A DNA stretch of 37,939 nucleotides from Pseudobutyrivibrio sp. (lineage in GTDB: Bacteria; Bacillota; Clostridia; Lachnospirales; Lachnospiraceae), in the NCBI GenBank assembly GCA_024681435.1, contig JAILAV010000070.1:1-37939 (forward strand), read 5' to 3'. A program made the translations under genes and the position numbers. The notes below the pieces were generated by a model. The model saw nothing but the letters and a program-made list of their open reading frames with translations. It was not told the origin of the DNA and did no database searches. This document shows, piece by piece, positions 8,041 through 16,605 of this stretch; positions within the stretch are counted from its first letter, which is position 1, and the number at the start of each line of letters is the position of its first letter.

Positions 8041-9264
8041 TTAAGCTGTTTTCTTCTCTTCCTTGCTTGAAAAAAGCTTTCCTATAATTGAACTCTTACC
8101 ACTCTTCTTGTTGTATACATCAAATGCTACTGCTGCAAGAAGAACAAAGCCCTTTATAACCTGTGTCTTATCTGCACCAACGCCCATAAGCATAAGTCCG
8201 TTATTTAAAACTGCCATAACCATACCACCGACGATTGTAGCAAGAATTGTACCAACACCACCTGATACTGCTGCACCACCGATGAATACTGATGCGATAG
8301 CATCCATTTCCCAAGATGTTCCGTCTGCAGGACCTGCTGCTGTTGAACGACCTACAAAAAGAATACCTGCTACTGCTGAAAGGAAAGACATATTCATCAT
8401 TGTTAAGAAATAAGTCTTCTTTACATTTACACCTGAAAGTGCTGCTGCGGCTTTATTACCACCTACTGCATATACATGACGACCAAATTTAGTGCGCTGT
8501 GTAATAATGTGATAAACGATTGTTAAAAGTAATAATATTAATCCTGGAACTGGGAATGATGTTCCAACTCGTCCTGAACCAAAAAGATATGTGAAATATC
8601 CAATTAATAAAGTCATAAGACCAATACGAACAACCACTGCCCAAAATGGAGTTGCATCTACTGCATTATTCTTTGAGCGATTGTATTTTCTAAGCTGAGC
8701 TACTGCAAAAGCTACAATACCGATAATACCAAGTAAAAGTGTTGAATTATTCATTCCTGTAAAAGCTGGTCCCCATTCTGGTAAGTAACCTGCACCAAAC
8801 CATTTCAATTCCTCTGGAGCTGGAACTGAGATTGAACGTGAAATCCAGATAACACCACCACGGAAAATCATCATGCCACCAAGTGTTGTGATGAATCCAG
8901 GAATTCCAAGCTGGGATAGGAAAAAGCCATGCCATGCACCTGCTGCAATACCAATAGCTAAAGCAATAAGAACTGCGCCCCACCAAGGTACGTTATAATT
9001 CTTTGCTACAAGTGCCATAACCATTCCTGCAAAACCTGCAACTGATCCTACAGATAAGTCGATTTGACCAATAACAATTACCATGAGCATTCCAAGAGCA
9101 AGTACTAGTACATATGCATTACCAGATAACAAATTCTGGAAATTTGAAGATGTAAGCATTCGTCCTTCGGAAATAACATTAAAGATAAGTATTAATAACC
9201 CTAAAGCAAGAACCATTGTGTATTGGCGAAGATCGCCGCCCAATACCTGTTTTATATATTTCAT
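8041..9264 (-). CDS. mmsB: Multiple-monosaccharide ABC transporter permease (MmsB/GguB type)
   Basis: Integral membrane permease of the sugar importer (BPD_transp_2, RbsC/XylH superfamily). About ten hydrophobic helices are visible in 407 residues, with the family segment GQIDLSVGSVAGF near residue 62 and the SGVNVKKTYFLT EAA-like loop contacting the ATPase. An in-frame ATG lies 12 bases further upstream (9276), but GGAGG lies between the two, five bases before the ATG at 9264, so the shorter protein starting MKYIKQVLGGDLRQYT is preferred; that GGDLRQYTMV opening is typical of GguB. It lies between ATPase and binding-protein genes with short gaps. Confidence 0.88.
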   Translation of the reverse strand: MKYIKQVLGGDLRQYTMVLALGLLILIFNVISEGRMLTSSNFQNLLSGNAYVLVLALGMLMVIVIGQIDLSVGSVAGFAGMVMALVAKNYNVPWWGAVLIALAIGIAAGAWHGFFLSQLGIPGFITTLGGMMIFRGGVIWISRSISVPAPEELKWFGAGYLPEWGPAFTGMNNSTLLLGIIGIVAFAVAQLRKYNRSKNNAVDATPFWAVVVRIGLMTLLIGYFTYLFGSGRVGTSFPVPGLILLLLTIVYHIITQRTKFGRHVYAVGGNKAAAALSGVNVKKTYFLTMMNMSFLSAVAGILFVGRSTAAGPADGTSWEMDAIASVFIGGAAVSGGVGTILATIVGGMVMAVLNNGLMLMGVGADKTQVIKGFVLLAAVAFDVYNKKSGKSSIIGKLFSSKEEKKTA

Positions 9265-9309
9265 AATATCCTCCATTCTTCTGTTTCAATTCGTTTATAT
9301 GTATCGTAT

Positions 9310-10848
9310 TTACGAATTGGAAGTAATTGTCATTTTTTTCATCAAGGCTTCCTGATTTGCTTCTGAAGCAAGGAGTTCTCCTGTGATTGTGCCTTCGAAA
9401 ATTGTATAAATTCTATCAGCCATTCCCAAAAGCTCTGGCAATTCTGAAGAGACCAATATTACTGCCTTTCCTTGCTCTGCAAGCTGATGGATAAGTTTGT
9501 ATATTTCATACTTCGCACCTACATCAATACCTCGTGTAGGCTCATCCAAAATCAATACATCTGGCTCAGTAAACATCCATTTTGAAAGAACAACCTTCTG
9601 CTGATTTCCACCTGAAAGAGTGGTTACTCCAGCATCTATGCTTGAAGTCTTAATCTTTAAAGACTTTCTATATTCCTCTGCTGCAGTCTGTTCCATATCG
9701 AAACTTAATAATCCCTTTTGGGTTATTCTGTCTAGGTCAGCTGCAACAACTGTTTTTCTAATTGAATCTAATAAATTAAGACCTAAGTTTTTTCTGTCTT
9801 CTGGAACATATGCTAGTCCGTTTTTGATAGCTGACTCTACTGAATTAAGCTTTACTTCTCTGCCATTTATCTTGATAGTTCCACCTTTGTATATTCCATA
9901 GTTCTTACCAAATAAAGAACGCATAAGTTCTGTTCTTCCTGCTCCCATAAGACCTGCAAATCCTACGATTTCTCCTGCTCTTACGTTGAAGCTGGAATTT
10001 TTGCAGACCATTCGGCCTTCTACTTCTGGGTCCTCTACACACCAGTTGTTAACTTCAAAAATCACCTCTCCAATTTTTGGCTCGTGCTCTGGATAACGAT
10101 TTTCAATAGAACGACCTACCATGGATTTGATGATTTGATCCTCATCAACCTTACCTGCTTCCACATCATAGCTTTCAACTGTATGTCCATCTCTGATAAC
10201 AGTTACTGCATCTGATACATCAGCAATTTCGTTTAACTTGTGGGATATCATGATACATGTAATTCCTTTATCCCTAAGCCCCTTCATAAGCTCCAAGAGA
10301 TTTGCTGAATCAGCTTCGTTCAATGCTGATGTTGGCTCATCCAAAATCAAGAGCTTTACATTTTTTGATAGGGCCTTTGCAATTTCAACCAACTGCTGTT
10401 GTCCAACACCTAAATGCTTAATTAATGTATCAGGATTAATTGTTAAACCAACTTTCTTTAAAATCTCGCTAGTTCTTCTGCGCTCTTCAGCCCAATCTAT
10501 CAATCCCTTATGTGAAATTTCATTTCCCATAAAGATGTTTTCAGTGATTGATAATTCAGGAATCATGGTCAATTCCTGATGTATAATTGCAATTCCTGCA
10601 TTTTCGGATTCTTTGATGTTTTTGAATTTCATTTCCTGACCCATATATATGATTTTTCCATCATAAGTACCATATGGGTAAACACCTGATAGAACCTTCA
10701 TCAGCGTGGATTTTCCTGCACCATTCTCACCACAAATGGCGTGAATGGAACCAGTTCGAACATCAAGATTTACATCATCTAAAGCTCGAACACCAGGAAA
10801 TTCTTTGGTTATTCCCTGCATCTGAAGGATAAAAGAATTGTGTTCCAT
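9310..10848 (-). CDS. mmsA: Multiple-monosaccharide ABC transporter ATPase (MmsA/GguA type), two ABC domains
   Basis: Energises the monosaccharide importer. The 512 residues contain two ABC domains in tandem. NBD1 has Walker A GENGAGKST (40-48), the signature-like LGVGQQQ, and Walker B LLILDEPTSAL. NBD2 has the usual degenerate Walker A (GLMGAGRTE), a good LSGGNQQK signature and LILDEPTRGID. Asymmetry of this kind is normal for the RbsA/XylG/GguA family. GGGAGG lies 11 bases before the ATG. It is the first transporter gene, 41 bases after the ROK regulator. Similarity to GguA is high in the N-terminal part (TKEFPGVRALDDVNL; IAIIHQELTMIPELSI). Confidence 0.92.
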   Translation of the reverse strand: MEHNSFILQMQGITKEFPGVRALDDVNLDVRTGSIHAICGENGAGKSTLMKVLSGVYPYGTYDGKIIYMGQEMKFKNIKESENAGIAIIHQELTMIPELSITENIFMGNEISHKGLIDWAEERRRTSEILKKVGLTINPDTLIKHLGVGQQQLVEIAKALSKNVKLLILDEPTSALNEADSANLLELMKGLRDKGITCIMISHKLNEIADVSDAVTVIRDGHTVESYDVEAGKVDEDQIIKSMVGRSIENRYPEHEPKIGEVIFEVNNWCVEDPEVEGRMVCKNSSFNVRAGEIVGFAGLMGAGRTELMRSLFGKNYGIYKGGTIKINGREVKLNSVESAIKNGLAYVPEDRKNLGLNLLDSIRKTVVAADLDRITQKGLLSFDMEQTAAEEYRKSLKIKTSSIDAGVTTLSGGNQQKVVLSKWMFTEPDVLILDEPTRGIDVGAKYEIYKLIHQLAEQGKAVILVSSELPELLGMADRIYTIFEGTITGELLASEANQEALMKKMTITSNS

Positions 10849-10889
10849 ATTATGTATTTCCTCCCTTTATATGCCTAAATCAATACCTA

Positions 10890-12101
10890 TTACACTAGAT
10901 ACTCACTTGGTTTTCTAAGCACTTTATCAGTTGCTATTGCAGCTGCTCCACACAATGTAGGGTCAACTTTAAGCTCTGACATCTTTATCTGGACCTTCTC
11001 ACAAATATCCGGAAGAATTCTCTCTTTTACAATCCTATTTATAGTTGGAAGTAAAAGTTCTCCTCCCTGGGAAATGCTGTCTCCTATTACTATGATTTCA
11101 GGATCATAGGCATTTATTAATGTTACACACCCATAACCTAAATACTCTGCAATCTCTTCAACCAGCTTTATGGCTTTTTTATTGCCAAGTCTTGCAGCAT
11201 TAAATACCTTGTTACAAGCTTCCCATCTATTTTCAATTACTTCCTCAAATAACTCTGGAAGCACCTCTTGCGCTTTCTTTAGCATTGCCGTTGTAGAACA
11301 ATAAAGTTCTAGGCATCCTCTATTTCCGCACTCACATTTAGCGCCATTAACATTTATACTTATATGACCAATCTCACTTGCAATACCGAGATTTCCAAGA
11401 AGCAATCTGTCATGGTCAACAATTCCTGAACCTACACCTTCCCCAGCCAGGAAATAAGCCAATGAATTAAGTGGTCTTCCATGATTTCCAAACCACCATT
11501 CCGCCAGTGCACCAGCATTGGCATCCTGCTCAATAAAAACCGGCTTATCAAATTCATATTTGAATTCGTCGATGAAATTGATGTTTTTCCATGCAGGCAT
11601 TCTTGTAACCATTGCTATTCGTCCTTCTTTTCTAAGATAAGGACCAGGAACAGCAAAACCTATTGCCACCACGTTTTTGTATTTTTCTAATAGTTCATGT
11701 ATCTGTCGCTTCATGTTTGAAACAACATCAGAAGCAAATTCCTCTAGACTAAACTCTGTTTCTTGCTGAGTGTAGACCTTTCCACTTATGTCAAACACAC
11801 CAATGGAAAATACATGTCTTGAAAACTTTACTCCTAAAACTAAATACTTTTCTGCATTTAATCGAAGTCCAATAGAACGACGATTTCCGCTTCCTTTTAC
11901 AAAACCGACCTCGTTAACTATTCCCATATCAATGAGAACAGCAACAATCTTTGTAATTGAAGCTTGTGTAAGACCAGTCATTTTTGCGATATCTGCTCTA
12001 GAGCAAACATCACTTTGCTGTAAAATTCTTACAATCGCAGAACGATTCATTTCTACCAAGTCACTAGTATTATTACCAGCAACCTCTTTAATCTTATTCA
12101 T
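10890..12101 (-). CDS. ROK-family transcriptional regulator of the sugar operon
   Basis: NagC/XylR-like sugar-responsive repressor, 403 residues. Residues about 20-80 form a MarR-like winged helix (recognition segment SRADIAKMTGLTQASITKIV). The rest is a ROK sugar-kinase fold with EQDANAGALAEWW and the zinc-binding CECGNRGCLE signature (C-x-C-x4-C). The kinase-type DxGxT phosphate loop is not evident, so it should bind but not phosphorylate sugar. AGGGG lies seven bases before the ATG. As first gene of the operon it is probably autoregulated: a palindrome follows the likely promoter (12146-12199). The effector is inferred to be the transported sugar or its phosphate. Confidence 0.87.
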   Translation of the reverse strand: MNKIKEVAGNNTSDLVEMNRSAIVRILQQSDVCSRADIAKMTGLTQASITKIVAVLIDMGIVNEVGFVKGSGNRRSIGLRLNAEKYLVLGVKFSRHVFSIGVFDISGKVYTQQETEFSLEEFASDVVSNMKRQIHELLEKYKNVVAIGFAVPGPYLRKEGRIAMVTRMPAWKNINFIDEFKYEFDKPVFIEQDANAGALAEWWFGNHGRPLNSLAYFLAGEGVGSGIVDHDRLLLGNLGIASEIGHISINVNGAKCECGNRGCLELYCSTTAMLKKAQEVLPELFEEVIENRWEACNKVFNAARLGNKKAIKLVEEIAEYLGYGCVTLINAYDPEIIVIGDSISQGGELLLPTINRIVKERILPDICEKVQIKMSELKVDPTLCGAAAIATDKVLRKPSEYLV

Positions 12102-12145
12102 ATCTTTTCACCCCTGGGTTTTGTACATTCGCGAATTACTTTCAA

Positions 12146-12199
12146 GTGTTAATCACTTAACACTGTTAATACATTAATCCAAAACATTTTCATGTTCAA
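12146..12199 (-). promoter_or_regulatory. Candidate promoter and operator of the ROK/sugar operon
   Basis: On the minus strand TTGAAC (12194-12199), 17 bases, TAATGT (12171-12176). Right at the expected start point lies the perfect palindrome GTGTTAA-N4-TTAACAC (12146-12163), a good position for a repressor. The -10 is weak, so the assignment rests mainly on the palindrome. The rest of the 435-base gap up to clpB shows only AT-rich sequence with a short GTGATT/AATCAC repeat (12361-12386). Confidence 0.45.
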
Positions 12200-12445
12200 T
12201 ATAAAAGGTGAAATTAATTGAATTTTGTTAATCTTACTAGAATAGTTCAGAAAACTTTTGTGAAAACTGTATGATTCCAGCCTTTTTCGCTCAAATTTGA
12301 TTATTTGCGTGAGAAAAAATCACCATTAAAACGAAAAATAAAAGATTCAGGATAGATGGCGTGATTATTTTTATCATCTCAATCACTAATATAATCATCT
12401 GATTTTTATTTTCTTTCTTTACGAATTTCAATGAGCAAAAATCTA

Positions 12446-12474
12446 TTGACATTTCATTCTGGAATAACTATTAT
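12446..12474 (+). promoter_or_regulatory. Consensus plus-strand promoter with no downstream gene
   Basis: TTGACA (12446-12451), exactly 17 bases, TATTAT (12469-12474). It faces the hairpin at 12502-12531 and, beyond it, the 3' end of clpB on the opposite strand. No reading frame follows; a transcript would be about 50 bases unless the hairpin is read through. Confidence 0.5.
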
Positions 12475-12493
12475 ATTTAACTTTTGATACATT

Positions 12494-12534
12494 AAAAAAA
12501 TAAACCGCTTAGAATTACTTCTAAGCGGTTTTGT
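12494..12534. terminator. Terminator of clpB, possibly bidirectional
   Basis: A 13-bp perfect stem (12502-12514 with 12519-12531, core ACCGCTTAGAA) with a TTAC loop. On the minus strand it is followed by ATTTTTTTAAT, six bases after the clpB stop. On the plus strand it is followed by a short T-run, so it could also end transcripts from the 12446 promoter. Confidence 0.92.
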
Positions 12535-12536
12535 TA

Positions 12537-15116
12537 TTAGGTAAATAATTTACTGCCGTCGGAATCAATTGTAATAGTTGCTCCTTCGTGAATATCTCCA
12601 CCAAGGATAATCTTGGCGGCCATTGTTTCCACATTCTTTTGAATATATCTACGAAGTGGTCTTGCTCCATAAACCGGGTCGTAACCCTGGTCAATTACAA
12701 ACTGCTTTGCGGCAGGTGTAAGCTCAATCTTAAGCTGTCTGTCCTCAAGTCTTTTATTAAGTTCTTCAAGGATAAGATCTACAATACCACCGATGTTGCT
12801 CTTTGTAAGAGGCTTGAACATTATGATTTCATCAAGTCGATTCAAAAACTCTGGTCTAAATGAATTTCTCAAATCATTCATAACTAAGTCATTTGTCTCT
12901 GATGTAATCTCACCAGTAGTTTCATCTATTCCCTCAAGCAAATACTGTGAACCGATGTTGCTTGTAAGGATAATAATGGTATTTTTGAAATCAACTGTTC
13001 GTCCCTGAGAATCTGTGATACGACCATCATCAAGAACCTGAAGCAATACATTAAACACATCTGGATGAGCCTTTTCAACCTCATCAAAAAGCACTACTGA
13101 ATATGGCTTGCGGCGAACTGCCTCTGTAAGCTGACCGCCCTCATCATAGCCCACATATCCTGGAGGTGCTCCGATAAGACGAGATACACTAAACTTTTCC
13201 ATGTACTCTGACATATCAAGACGAACCATAGCATTTTCATCATCGAAAAGTGCCTGTGCCAAAGTCTTTGCAAGCTCTGTCTTACCTACACCTGTAGGTC
13301 CTAAGAATAAGAATGAACCAATTGGCTTGCTAGGATCTTTGATGCCTGCCTTTGAACGGATGATTGCTTCTGAAACAAGCTTTACTGCATCATCCTGGCC
13401 CATAACTCTCTTGTGTAATTCCTCATCAAGATGAAGAGTCTTGCTTCGCTCAGTCTCATTTAACTTAGCAACAGGAATGCCTGTCCATCTAGAAATAATT
13501 CTTGCTATTTCTTCCTCAGAAACATTTTCATGAACAAGATTTGCATTTCTGCCCTTTAGTCTCTCCTCTGCCTCTTCTAACCTGGCTTCTAATTCTGGGA
13601 GTCGTCCATACTGAAGCTTTGCAGCTTCCTCTAAATCATATTTTTGCTGAGCAATCTTTATCTGGCCTTGAATATCATCAAGCTCTTCCTTTACCTTCGC
13701 CACATCTTCGACTAACTTCTTTTCATTGTCCCATGCAGCTTTCTTGGTATTGTACTCGTCACGAAGTTCTGATAATTCCTTCTGAAGATCAGCCAAACGG
13801 TCTTTAGAAAGCTTGTCTGTTTCCTTCTTAAGGGCTGCCTCTTCAATCTCAAGCTGCATTACTCTTCGATTCATTTCATCAAGCTCTGCTGGCATAGAAT
13901 CAAGCTCTGTTTTAATAAGTGCACAAGCCTCGTCCACAAGATCAATTGCCTTATCTGGAAGGAACCTATCTGAAATATATCTATTAGAAAGTGTAGCTGC
14001 TGAAACTAATGCGCCATCTGTAATTTTGACGCCGTGGAATACTTCGTAGCGTTCCTTAAGACCACGTAGGATAGAAATAGTATCTTCTACCGTTGGCTCA
14101 TCAACCATTACAGGCTGGAAACGTCGCTCAAGTGCTGCATCCTTTTCAATGTACTCTCTATACTCATCAAGTGTAGTAGCACCTATACAATGAAGCTCAC
14201 CTCGTGCAAGCATAGGCTTTAACATATTGCCAGCATCCAGGCCACCACTTCCATTTTTACCTGCACCGATGATAGTGTGAAGCTCATCAATAAAAAGAAT
14301 TATTTCGCCGTCTGAATTTTTAATCTCATCAAGAACAGCTTTTAATCTTTCCTCGAACTCACCCTGGTATTTTGCGCCGGCAATCATGGAACCTATCTCA
14401 AGTGAGAATACTTTTTTATTCTTAAGGGCATCTGGTACATCACCCCTTACAATTCGCTGAGCCAAGCCCTCTACAACAGCTGTTTTACCAACACCTGGTT
14501 CACCGATAAGCACTGGGTTATTCTTAGTTTTACGGCTAAGGATTCTGATTACATTTCTGATTTCCTCATCACGACCAATTACAGGATCAAGCTTGTTATC
14601 ACGTGCACGCTCTACAAGGTCGTAACCATATTTTTCAAGAGTATCATATGTAGCTTCCGGGTTATCCGTATTTACGGTTTGATTTCCTCTAACTGTTGCG
14701 AGAACTCCAAGGAATGCATCCCTTGTGATACCAAAACTCTTGAATATATTTTTTATAGGAGTGCTAGGTTTTTTAATCATGGCAAGCATCAAATGCTCTA
14801 CCGAAACATAGCTGTCATGCATAGCCTTGGCTTCGTCCTCAGCATATGTAAGAACATAATTAAGATGCTGACCAACTCTTAAATCGCCACCTTGAACTTT
14901 TACTCTAGCTTGAAGTGCAGCATCAACTGCGCTTTTAAACTGCTCTACATCGATTTCCATCTTACTTATTAAAGAAGGAATCAATCCATTCTCCTGACGC
15001 AAGAGTGCCATCAGAAGATGTTCTTGCTCAATTTCCTGGTTTCCATATTCCATAGCTATCTTTTCACAACCATTGATAGCTTCTATTGATTTCTGCGTAA
15101 ATTTTTGGATGTTCAT
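12537..15116 (-). CDS. clpB: ATP-dependent disaggregase ClpB
   Basis: Hexameric Hsp100 chaperone that, with DnaK, pulls polypeptides out of aggregates. Full length at 859 residues: N-terminal Clp_N repeat domain (1-145), NBD1 with Walker A GEPGVGKT (205-212) and Walker B LFIDELHT, a coiled-coil middle domain (about 405-525), then NBD2 with GPTGVGKT and [15 protein letters not shown], and the C-terminal D2-small domain. The long middle domain separates it from ClpC and ClpE; no ClpP-binding loop is apparent. GGAGG lies before the ATG. It is monocistronic: a CIRCE-overlapped promoter upstream and a strong terminator downstream. Confidence 0.97.
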   Translation of the reverse strand: MNIQKFTQKSIEAINGCEKIAMEYGNQEIEQEHLLMALLRQENGLIPSLISKMEIDVEQFKSAVDAALQARVKVQGGDLRVGQHLNYVLTYAEDEAKAMHDSYVSVEHLMLAMIKKPSTPIKNIFKSFGITRDAFLGVLATVRGNQTVNTDNPEATYDTLEKYGYDLVERARDNKLDPVIGRDEEIRNVIRILSRKTKNNPVLIGEPGVGKTAVVEGLAQRIVRGDVPDALKNKKVFSLEIGSMIAGAKYQGEFEERLKAVLDEIKNSDGEIILFIDELHTIIGAGKNGSGGLDAGNMLKPMLARGELHCIGATTLDEYREYIEKDAALERRFQPVMVDEPTVEDTISILRGLKERYEVFHGVKITDGALVSAATLSNRYISDRFLPDKAIDLVDEACALIKTELDSMPAELDEMNRRVMQLEIEEAALKKETDKLSKDRLADLQKELSELRDEYNTKKAAWDNEKKLVEDVAKVKEELDDIQGQIKIAQQKYDLEEAAKLQYGRLPELEARLEEAEERLKGRNANLVHENVSEEEIARIISRWTGIPVAKLNETERSKTLHLDEELHKRVMGQDDAVKLVSEAIIRSKAGIKDPSKPIGSFLFLGPTGVGKTELAKTLAQALFDDENAMVRLDMSEYMEKFSVSRLIGAPPGYVGYDEGGQLTEAVRRKPYSVVLFDEVEKAHPDVFNVLLQVLDDGRITDSQGRTVDFKNTIIILTSNIGSQYLLEGIDETTGEITSETNDLVMNDLRNSFRPEFLNRLDEIIMFKPLTKSNIGGIVDLILEELNKRLEDRQLKIELTPAAKQFVIDQGYDPVYGARPLRRYIQKNVETMAAKIILGGDIHEGATITIDSDGSKLFT

Positions 15117-15177
15117 AATATCACCTCCTAAAATTGCTTGGTGTTCTCCCGATAATCACTTTTTTTATTCTAATAAC

Positions 15178-15219
15178 GTTATAAAACAAAAATTAGCACT
15201 CGTCAACGCCGAGTGCTAA
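15178..15219 (-). promoter_or_regulatory. CIRCE operator overlapping the clpB promoter
   Basis: Perfect CIRCE element TTAGCACTC-N9-GAGTGCTAA (15193-15219), the HrcA repressor site. On the minus strand TTGACG (15201-15206), 17 bases, TATAAC (15178-15183) forms a sigma-A promoter whose -35 lies inside the CIRCE. Heat relief of HrcA should induce clpB. Confidence 0.95.
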
Positions 15220-15260
15220 TAATTAATAAACATTTTAGATTTTAACCCATTTTCATCATG

Positions 15261-15617
15261 TTATTTTTCTTTTTTTACAAGTGCAAAAATAATTACCATC
15301 AGTTCCTCCGATGCAAGATATAAAATGTAGTAGATAAATTCTGGATGATGTAATCCTACAAATATGTAGCCAAGAATGCAAACAATAAAAAGTATTGTAT
15401 TTACTACTAAAAGAACTGTCTTATTGCCCTTTAACTTACAATCAAAAATAAATTTACCAAATAACAATCCTAATGGCACAATAACAGAGAGAGGCATAAA
15501 AACAGAATACATAGCAGAGTTACTAACCATGTAATATGCTGCTTCAATATAATTAGTTTTTATGTAGGCAAATGCACAACTAACTATTATGTAAAGAATT
15601 AAAAATAAATATTGCAT
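15261..15617 (-). CDS. Small four-helix membrane protein, third gene of the agrD operon
   Basis: 118 residues, almost all hydrophobic, with about four membrane segments (near 1-18, 35-55, 68-88 and 93-113) and a lysine-rich cytoplasmic tail (VKKEK). I do not recognise a family. It starts 15 bases after the stop of the secreted-protein gene, with AGAGGT upstream, so it belongs to the same minus-strand transcript as agrD. Pairing of a small membrane protein with an exported protein suggests self-protection, anchoring or export, but nothing in the sequence proves any of these. No clear terminator separates it from the clpB promoter region downstream. Confidence 0.72.
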   Translation of the reverse strand: MQYLFLILYIIVSCAFAYIKTNYIEAAYYMVSNSAMYSVFMPLSVIVPLGLLFGKFIFDCKLKGNKTVLLVVNTILFIVCILGYIFVGLHHPEFIYYILYLASEELMVIIFALVKKEK

Positions 15618-15632
15618 TTTTTACTTTTACCT

Positions 15633-16259
15633 CTAATTTGTAACCTTCACAAACGCCTCAATTGTATGAGGTGTCATTCCTGAAACATTAACTGTAGCAG
15701 ATGAATATGCTCTAGCTCCACTTCCTGCTTCAACAACGTTAGGATACCAATCTACCCATCCCCATCCTGTTTTATAAGAAAATGAGTTTTTATTCGGATA
15801 CTTATGATCGGAATGTCCTTTTATCGCAGAGCCGTCTCCATAATGCACTTCTCTGTTTGTCATAAAAATATGAGACGAAGATGGCTCCCAGCTACCGCTG
15901 ACACTGTTTACACGTACTTTTTCTCCCGCGCGATCATAATTAATCGAGATTGTCGCTTTGACATCAGTTTCGGTAACTGATGTTCCTGTAGCTAATGGTG
16001 GTATACCTGTTTGTGGTATAGAAAATGTAATCTCTGTTTTTTTAGTATATGAATTATCATCCATAACCTCAATACTGCTGTTTATATTTTCGGTAGGAAC
16101 AATCATCTTTTCTCCTGTTATACTATCTGTAATCAAGACTATTGATTGTAAATTTTCTTCATTATTGGCTTCAATCTCATTCATGTCAGCTGCAAATGCA
16201 GTAGTCGAAATAGATAAGATAAAAATAAACGATATTAATACAGATACCACTTTTCTCAT
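15633..16259 (-). CDS. Secreted protein of unknown function, co-transcribed with agrD
   Basis: 208 residues with a classical Sec signal peptide (basic MRKVV, hydrophobic core, cleavage after AFA near residue 23). The mature part has an acidic N-terminal stretch (about 24-50), then a Ser/Thr-rich, probably beta-stranded domain ending with an aromatic GWGWVDWYP segment (166-174) and the C-terminal IEAFVKVTN. There is no cysteine in the mature chain, no anchor and no recognised enzymatic motif. AAGGAGG lies eight bases before the ATG. It starts 40 bases after the agrD stop, so it is the first cargo gene of the quorum-sensing operon. A secreted effector or bacteriocin-like product is possible but unproven. 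Confidence 0.8.
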   Translation of the reverse strand: MRKVVSVLISFIFILSISTTAFAADMNEIEANNEENLQSIVLITDSITGEKMIVPTENINSSIEVMDDNSYTKKTEITFSIPQTGIPPLATGTSVTETDVKATISINYDRAGEKVRVNSVSGSWEPSSSHIFMTNREVHYGDGSAIKGHSDHKYPNKNSFSYKTGWGWVDWYPNVVEAGSGARAYSSATVNVSGMTPHTIEAFVKVTN

Positions 16260-16299
16260 AGATGAAACCTCCTTAACACATAAATGTCAATTTCCCTTT

Positions 16300-16434
16300 T
16301 TATTTGTTCTTCAATTTTTTTGGTACAGTTGGCTCATAAATAAAATTCCTACATAGTTTATTAGCATTTCTTTTGGCATTTTTCTCCAAGAGTTTTAATG
16401 CCGCTTTGCCTATAAAATCTTTATTCATCTGCAT
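16300..16434 (-). CDS. agrD: AgrD-type autoinducing peptide precursor
   Basis: Short gene for a cyclic-thiolactone pheromone precursor. Three in-frame ATGs (16440, 16434, 16428) follow AAGGGAG; the middle one has the best spacing (six bases) and gives 44 residues. The N-terminal part is an amphipathic, lysine-rich helix (DFIGKAALKLLEKNAKRNAN). The core is CRNFI, then YEPTVPKKLKNK. Relative to the Cys, Glu at +6, Val +9, Pro +10, Lys +11 and Leu +13 coincide with Staphylococcus aureus AgrD (CDFIM followed by DEVEVPKEL), so a five-residue ring CRNFI with cleavage before the Tyr is predicted. It is divergent from agrC-agrA-agrB and preceded by LytTR-type direct repeats. Confidence 0.88.
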   Translation of the reverse strand: MQMNKDFIGKAALKLLEKNAKRNANKLCRNFIYEPTVPKKLKNK

Positions 16435-16478
16435 CTGCATCTCCCTTCTTTTTTTATAGAGGAATACTAACATTTTTT

Positions 16479-16532
16479 CTCATACAACAGTGTGTATAAT
16501 ACCCCAACTGCAAATATTTATACCCCAACTGC
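16479..16532 (-). promoter_or_regulatory. agrD promoter with two LytTR (AgrA-type) direct repeats
   Basis: Minus-strand repeats GCAGTTGGGGTAT at 16520-16532 and 16499-16511 are identical over 13 bases and start exactly 21 bases apart, two helical turns. CAGTTGGGG resembles the ACAGTTAAG-type AgrA site. The proximal copy supplies the -35 TTGGGG (16502-16507); 17 bases later is TATGAG (16479-16484). This matches promoters activated by AgrA from a site abutting the -35. Confidence 0.85.
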
Positions 16533-16605
16533 TAGTAAAGATATTGTTAGACATATATACAGATGTTAAACTGAATATAACAGAATATTCAGGAGGTTTT
16601 ATATA

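Noticed and set aside
12102-12445. Riboswitch or structured leader in the long gap before the sugar operon
   Set aside because: Only short AT-rich inverted repeats are visible; no conserved riboswitch core was recognised.
13502-14049. Plus-strand open frames opposite clpB
   Set aside because: Antisense shadows of a well-conserved coding region, lacking ribosome sites.
15633-16259. Lactococcin 972-type bacteriocin
   Set aside because: The aromatic and His-containing C-terminal part is vaguely similar, but length, spacing and partner genes do not fit that family.
16322-16332. TACAGTTGGCT on the plus strand, an AgrA-site-like word
   Set aside because: It lies inside the agrD coding sequence as a single copy without a partner at 20-22 bases, so it is probably chance.
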